NCBI GenBank assembly: GCA_015501595.1
Contig: JADNRX010000424.1
Span: 1 to 44,527, forward strand
Length of the DNA stretch: 44,527 nt
Source: Hymenopellis radicata
Taxonomy: Eukaryota > Basidiomycota > Agaricomycetes > Agaricales > Physalacriaceae
Direction of reading: 5' to 3'
The notes below the pieces were generated by a model. That model had not been told where the DNA came from, made no database searches, and worked only from the letters and a program-made list of their open reading frames with translations. This document shows, piece after piece, positions 39,400-44,527 of this stretch. Made by a program: the position numbers and the translations under genes. The stretch's first letter is position 1. Each line of letters starts with the position of its first letter.

Positions 39400-41440
39400 A
39401 GGACCCTAGACTCACGCTTCGACTCATCCCATCCCACACCACCACTTGGCAAAAACGGTGGCTCCCAGCAGAGCGCCGACTATATTCCTGCATACGAGCC
39501 CGAGTGCAGAGTAAGAAACAGGTATGGAGGCCAACTTCTACTGACGTGCACTTACTTGTATCCATTACTACATGATGTCCGTGTTGACCATGATTCAACG
39601 AAGAGGATAGAGCGACGCGGGAATGCGCCGGCACTGAATTGAAGTTAGGACGTGTATCCAGGGAAAGAGACCTTGACCCAGCAGCGGCCGGGTTGATTCA
39701 AGTGACCGTTTAAAGCAAGCGCGGGCATCTCCACTGTGCTTTGATGCCCGTCGCCTCTATCCGCCGGAAGGGAATTGCAAAGATGATGACCATTATGCGC
39801 TAGACGTCGATGTGCGCTTCAATTTTGTCTGTTGATTATTATTCAGTCACCGGCCGCGAAGCGAACAAGAAAGAAGGAGACTTACGAACTGTTTCAGCCA
39901 AAAGAGCAGCCACTCACGGAATGCGCAACGGAGAATTGGACGCGCGCACAACGCACCGAAGAACCCGGCCCCACATTCGCTGATGTCACCCCAGACCGGC
40001 CCGATATCCACCTCGTCTATGTGATATCAATCACCGAAATGGCTAACGTCACCGTTTATGCACATCGGTCCGTACTCCCATCTGTCCTGCACGTTTAAGC
40101 CCAAGACGCTTCTCAAGAGATAAGCATGCACTTCATGTTGGTTATCCATTGGAGGGGATGACTGTGTGGCGTAATTGTTCTGGGATACACCGGCTCCTTT
40201 CGAAGATGCGCCACAGACTTCTCGGTCTACTTCAAATCACCGAAAGGCACCTATAGGCGATATGATTGAAAGTCAGCCTAGCTGTCGATCCGTTATTGAC
40301 TGTACATACCGCGTAGATAACTGTACCATGGTCCGCAAGACTGGTGCGTCGATTGAAGACCTTCCATATAATGCCCGAGATGCACGAAAGGCTGTTTATG
40401 CGGTCTCAGTACTGTAGAACTTGAAGTGAATGAATAGCACATGAGCAAGCGGGTGATGACTGGAAGCGGTAGGCCCTAGAATAAGCGCTTCGGCGAGAAC
40501 CGATAATAATTCGAGAGACGGAGTGAAAACAAGGGCTGAGGATCACTTCGTTTTAGATTCTTGAATAGTGAAACTCGCACAAGAGATGACAGTACAACTA
40601 ACGACTAAGCAGAGGATTAAAAACATCCGACGGCAGGCAGATCATAGCATATCACGGTCTGCAGATATCAATCAGGACTGGCAACGGAAGTAGTAAAACA
40701 CAAAACAAAAGAATGAAGCACTCAGATCTGGCCTCGTCGTATCGACATGCCGGCCTACACACAGAGGGGGCCAGCATTCCGAATATTAACCACGACATTT
40801 ATAATCATCGCTATCAACGTGGAGGAATCGGTGAGTAATGCTCACCAGTAGCTATCCCAGGGTGCTAATGTTAGCTGAACATATTAGGCCAAGGGACTTA
40901 TTAGCCTAGGAGCAGGGAACTAGTTAACCAAACACGTCTGCAATTCAGAAAACGCACTTTATGAGCGACGGCTGAGGGTTACTCCGCGTGAAGCCGACAT
41001 AGATAATGAACGGGATCCAACCCCAGTGGACCGCAATCTGCTCGGCTCGGACGTCAGAGTCCAAAAAAAACGCGTCCAGAAGAAGACGGAAGACGCACCC
41101 CGGCCCAGCTCGACGGCTTTGTTGATAATTTCCTACATAAATCACGGTGGTCAGTAAAGACTTTTACCCCCGATACAGGGACAGGCAGCGCAGCGCACCT
41201 TGGTTTCTTCGGAGACGGATGACATGGCGGTGCAGAAGAGAAACGTGATGCCGGAATACACCGGCATGACACAGCACAGCCACTCTCAACCTTTCCTAAC
41301 AGTCATCCACTTTTTGGAGGTAGTCTCAAAGACACCCGGGACTTCTTCTCTGTGTATGAGTCACTCTCAGTCTTCATGATGTTTTACCCTTCTCCGTCTT
41401 TATCAGGGCCAGTCTGACAACGCGTATCGAATCGGCTGGT
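39400..41440. repeat. Inverted duplication IR-B, right copy (with TOM7)
   Basis: Inverted partner of 31390-33172. The copies flank a 6.2 kb interval with the MscS channel and the class V aminotransferase. Confidence 0.85.
40884..41225 (-). pseudogene. TOM7, second copy with an extra G at the exon 2 donor
   Basis: Inverted duplicate of the gene at 31615. The start reads MSSVSEETK (41225-41199), and later exons keep IAVHWGWIPF, IIYVGFTRSNPQPSLIK and the LISPLA end at 40884. At the exon 2 donor the run is GGCCGGGGTGCGT, against GGCCGGGTGCGT in the other copy (extra base in 41098-41101). Splicing at GTGCGT then shifts the frame by one. A non-consensus donor one base upstream would rescue it. It is otherwise well preserved, so it may be a very recent lesion, or a sequencing indel. 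Confidence 0.7.
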
Positions 41441-42525
41441 CCACCTAAACGCAGACTTTCTTCGACTGAATGACTTTAGAAGGACACGGATACGGCAGCA
41501 CTCGTTATCCTCATTACGCTTATATTGCCTTCTCTGCTATGTTCTGTGTCCCCCGCCTCTATTTGGATGTGCAGTCGCTCTCGATTCTCGTGTGACGAGG
41601 ACAGAATCATCAACAGCGTTCACTCGCTCGGAAATCTGCTGCTCAAGGAAAGGGAGGCCCTTGGTATACGCACTCGTGCCTCGTCAAAGCGGATAGGATA
41701 CGAACCGCCTTGTGCAATATGTTGTTGAGTAACGACGGGCACTTTATCACTGGTGTCGCCGATATTGACAAAGTTACCAATCGATTGACAGATCTTGTGG
41801 CACACTTCATGTCCTCCCCATTTATTTGTGTACACCCAGTCTAGATATTTTCTTATTCCCGACCTGAGAGTACCCGCGCACAATCAGGCTTGTAATCGAA
41901 TCGCAACATTACGCCACAGGTCCGGATTCCCGTCGCGCCGAGTCTACATCCTCAATGGCTTCTGAAGGCAGGCTTTCAGCCGTTGTCATCTTGACAATGG
42001 CTGGGATGTAGAACATTATTCGGTCGCCAACTCTGGGCCCGCTTACGGTTGTGGCGCAATGAGATGGTCGCGACTCGAAGCTCGAAGGAGAATTGGATAC
42101 ATGGGTTTCGTACAAGAAAGTCAGACGATTGAGGGGGACAGAGCAGGTCCTAACACGATGTATTTCCCTTAAGGATCTTAATGCGGAGCCGAACACATGA
42201 ATCACGTCGAGATGTTCTTAATAAGATCCATGGTTTCAAGAATAAACTAGGGATCCTCTACGTTGAGAAATCCCTCGGAGCATGTCCGTCTGTCTCTCGT
42301 TACTACAAGGAAGGAAATCCTATATACGACCCAAGTTTCCGAGAACGCCTCGGTACCAGTTCAATTCACTAGCTCGTTTGAAGGAATTTAGTTTGAAAGT
42401 GCTACAGTCGCTTGGAATCGATCAACCAGATAAGTAATGCCAAGTTGGAGACCTCATTACTGAATGCCGAGAATTAACGACATCCTATTACAAGACCATG
42501 TAGCCCACATTCCATAAAGACAAAA
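41441..42525. other. Intergenic region before the sedolisin gene
   Basis: About 1.1 kb. The longest frames (41620-41883 minus, 41909-42205 minus) have no recognisable domain. A run near 42000-42050 (GDRIMFYIPAIVKMTTAESL) looks protein-like but cannot be extended. I see no supported gene. Confidence 0.35.
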
Positions 42526-44527
42526 TCAAAGCCCAGCAGCCTTCAGCATCGCCGCAAAGTTCGGCGTTCCAAGACCCGTAACCGCGTCCCCTACACAAGC
42601 TTTTCATCAGATTGATGTCGTTTACCACGAGAATGAAAAACGCACATCCTTGTACAGCAGGAAACCCGTCGGTACCGCCTATCGGGAAAATCAGATCCAG
42701 GCGAACGTCGAGCCATAACAGTGGCTACTCACAACCCGGATTATTGCCAGATAGAACATCAAAGAACATATCCGGATTACTGTACAAGCTACATCGTAGA
42801 ATCAGTATTCCACAACACACCGTCCCTTGTGAATCCGAGCAACTCACAAAGGATTCAAAAATCCCAAGGGCGCCCGTCCCGCCTGAACCAACTGATCATT
42901 AACCAGTGCCACCACACTCGCAAAGATTGGACTCGAAGCCGACGTCCCGTCCACAAGCATCCCCTGCCCTGCCACGGCAATAACAAGATTCTGCCCCTGT
43001 GCAGATACATCCGGGAAGGCGCGTCCAGAAGCGTTGAACAAGCCTTCATTCTCCGTTCCAATGGAGTCGAGGTACGCGGAGACGGCATCGTTCTGATAGG
43101 CGGGACGAGGGAAAACGTTGGAGAATCCACCGGTGGAGAAGTTGGCTGCAGTTTCGGGTGAGACCCCGCCGGTGGTTGCGCCCACAGCGGTGATGTAAGG
43201 GCAAGCGGCGGGAAAGGTTGGTAAGAATTGGGTACATTCTTGAGCTGAGAGAGCAAATGATTAATGAACGCTGGCGTCAGACGGAACTCTAATCTCACGT
43301 TGGCTTCCTGCGACACCACCATCACCTGTGGCATCATAATCAGAATAGACTTTTCAAAAGTCAGAAGGTTGACATACCAGACGCAAAGAGGAGTGACACG
43401 CCCCGTGCAGAGAGCTGCATGTACGCGTCGCACAGCATCCTGAGAACAAAAAAGCACGTCAGTGACTGGCATCCACCTGAAATGAACATACACAGCAGCA
43501 TCAGGTTCCAACGCATCCTCATCAAAGCCATAGCTCGTCGTCAACACCTATCACACCTCAAATCAACCACAACCACATCTCACAGAAAAGAATCTTCACA
43601 GTAGGCGGCATATCCTGCTCAATCAAGAACATCGCAATATCCAAAAAGCCCCCAAGCCCATCCTGATTATCCTCCCCAACAGATATAAAAACAGTCGGAA
43701 CGCCCGTCGCGAGGCCAACCGTGTATTGAATGTCGAGGTTCTATCACATCTGTCACCTCGCGTAAGGAGAAGCGAGGGAAGAAGCACGTACAGCCTCAAC
43801 GCCAGCAAGCGCCGGATCCTGTGTATTCACGCCCCATCAAGCGTCTCCAATGTGAAAGTCGTGTTGGGATCTATATCAGGACGAAGCTTCTGCAAGAACA
43901 ACGCGAGATCGGCTTCCTATGATACAAGCAAGGTAAAGATCCATCAGCGATGAAAAGATCACTGACATCACCAACCTGTGCAAACTGCTCAATATACCCG
44001 GGAACCCCCAATTGGCCGCTGCTCGGCGAAGCAGGCGTATTCGGAATCCCGTACAACGTCTGCAGACACTCCGGTGTCACCTGCGTCGTACAGTCCCCTG
44101 AAAGTTGTCTCTTTCGAATGAGAGGCGTGCTCATAACAGGTCTGAAATTCAACGGTTTGACAAACGACGTCGTGGGATGCACGAAGCGGATGTGGTCAGA
44201 CATATCCGCTGGAAGGGAATACGCCAAAGTCCTGAGCGTCGTCGATCCCGAATCCACGTCCGCGAATGACTCGAATGTCGCGTTCAGAAGGGCATTGGCG
44301 TCTCCCACAGTAATGTTGAAATTGAGCCAGTCGCCGAAGGCCCCTCCTGTCGTGGTGCTGTTTACACCGCTCTCTTTAAGCCAGGCGTTCACAGCCTCTA
44401 CGGTATCCTGCTTCGGCGCGGCAAAGGTCTTGATCTACCCAAAACGTTAATCTCTCAGCACTGTGAATGGGAGAAAAAGGAAACGAACCTCCTTTGTCGA
44501 CAAATGTTTCCCATACAGCGCATTCCC
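42526..44527 (-). CDS. Sedolisin (S53, tripeptidyl-peptidase-like) secreted serine peptidase, 5' end outside the window
   Basis: Exons run from the window edge down to a stop at 42526. Visible blocks are NALYGKHLSTKE, then APKQDTVEAVNAWLKESGV of the propeptide, the cleavage-region Arg run PLIRKRQ, CLQTLYGIP and GVPGYIEQFAQ. The catalytic Glu/Asp pair lies in GVEANLDIQYTVG, the oxyanion Asp in SGDGGVAGSQ and the nucleophile in DGTSASSPIFAS. Near the end are DMFFDVLSGNNPGC and DAVTGLGTPNFAAML with calcium-ligand Asp. Secreted fungal sedolisins release tripeptides at acid pH. One frame error occurs at the C run 43832-43835: a single extra G on the coding strand would restore LDGGVNTQDPALAGVE. 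The signal peptide and start are beyond 44527. Confidence 0.85.

Overview
The window looks like nuclear DNA of an agaricomycete (mushroom-forming basidiomycete). Genes are split by many 45-65 nt GT..AG introns. The gene set is typical of that group: a DUF6533 seven-helix protein, a secreted sedolisin, an EF-hand MscS channel, TOM7 and an isopenicillin N epimerase-like aminotransferase. No bacterial-style operons, rRNA or CRISPR were seen.

The layout is dominated by two inverted duplications. The large one (IR-A) has a left arm at about 1-7660, which runs off the window start, and a right arm at about 21480-31100. Each arm carries the same four-gene cassette: a small acidic-tail gene, a converging S9 acylaminoacyl-peptidase, a DUF6533 membrane protein diverging from it, and a second small gene related to the first. 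The arms have decayed differently. The peptidase has a complete six-exon frame on the left (711 aa) and is broken on the right. DUF6533 is broken on the left and better preserved on the right. The acidic gene is damaged in both arms, on the right by a 2.35 kb insertion flanked by a 12 bp direct repeat. The smaller duplication (IR-B, about 31390-33170 and 39400-41440) carries two inverted TOM7 copies. One is intact and the other has an extra G at a splice junction.

Between the IR-A arms, about 7.8-17.3 kb is a transposon mosaic. It holds (T)ACGGTA-rich arrays, an inverted pair of 138 bp repeats with a tRNA-like B box, four MITEs whose ends read TACTGTA, a ~600 bp element with a 10 bp direct repeat, a 1.85 kb element with perfect 21 bp inverted ends, and decayed pieces of host genes (actin, a Rho-GEF with DEP and DH domains, an A/E/P-rich protein), all on the minus strand. 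A tRNA with a 26 nt intron (probably His-GTG) and a choline-transporter-like gene fill the rest of the spacer.

The right part carries ordinary single-copy genes. An EF-hand MscS channel (4 exons, 640 aa) and a class V aminotransferase (8 exons, 461 aa) both assemble without frame errors. A sedolisin whose 5' end lies beyond the window closes the region. The CTL gene (twice), the sedolisin (once) and several duplicate copies show single-base differences in G/C runs, so some breaks may be sequencing or assembly indels rather than true mutations.
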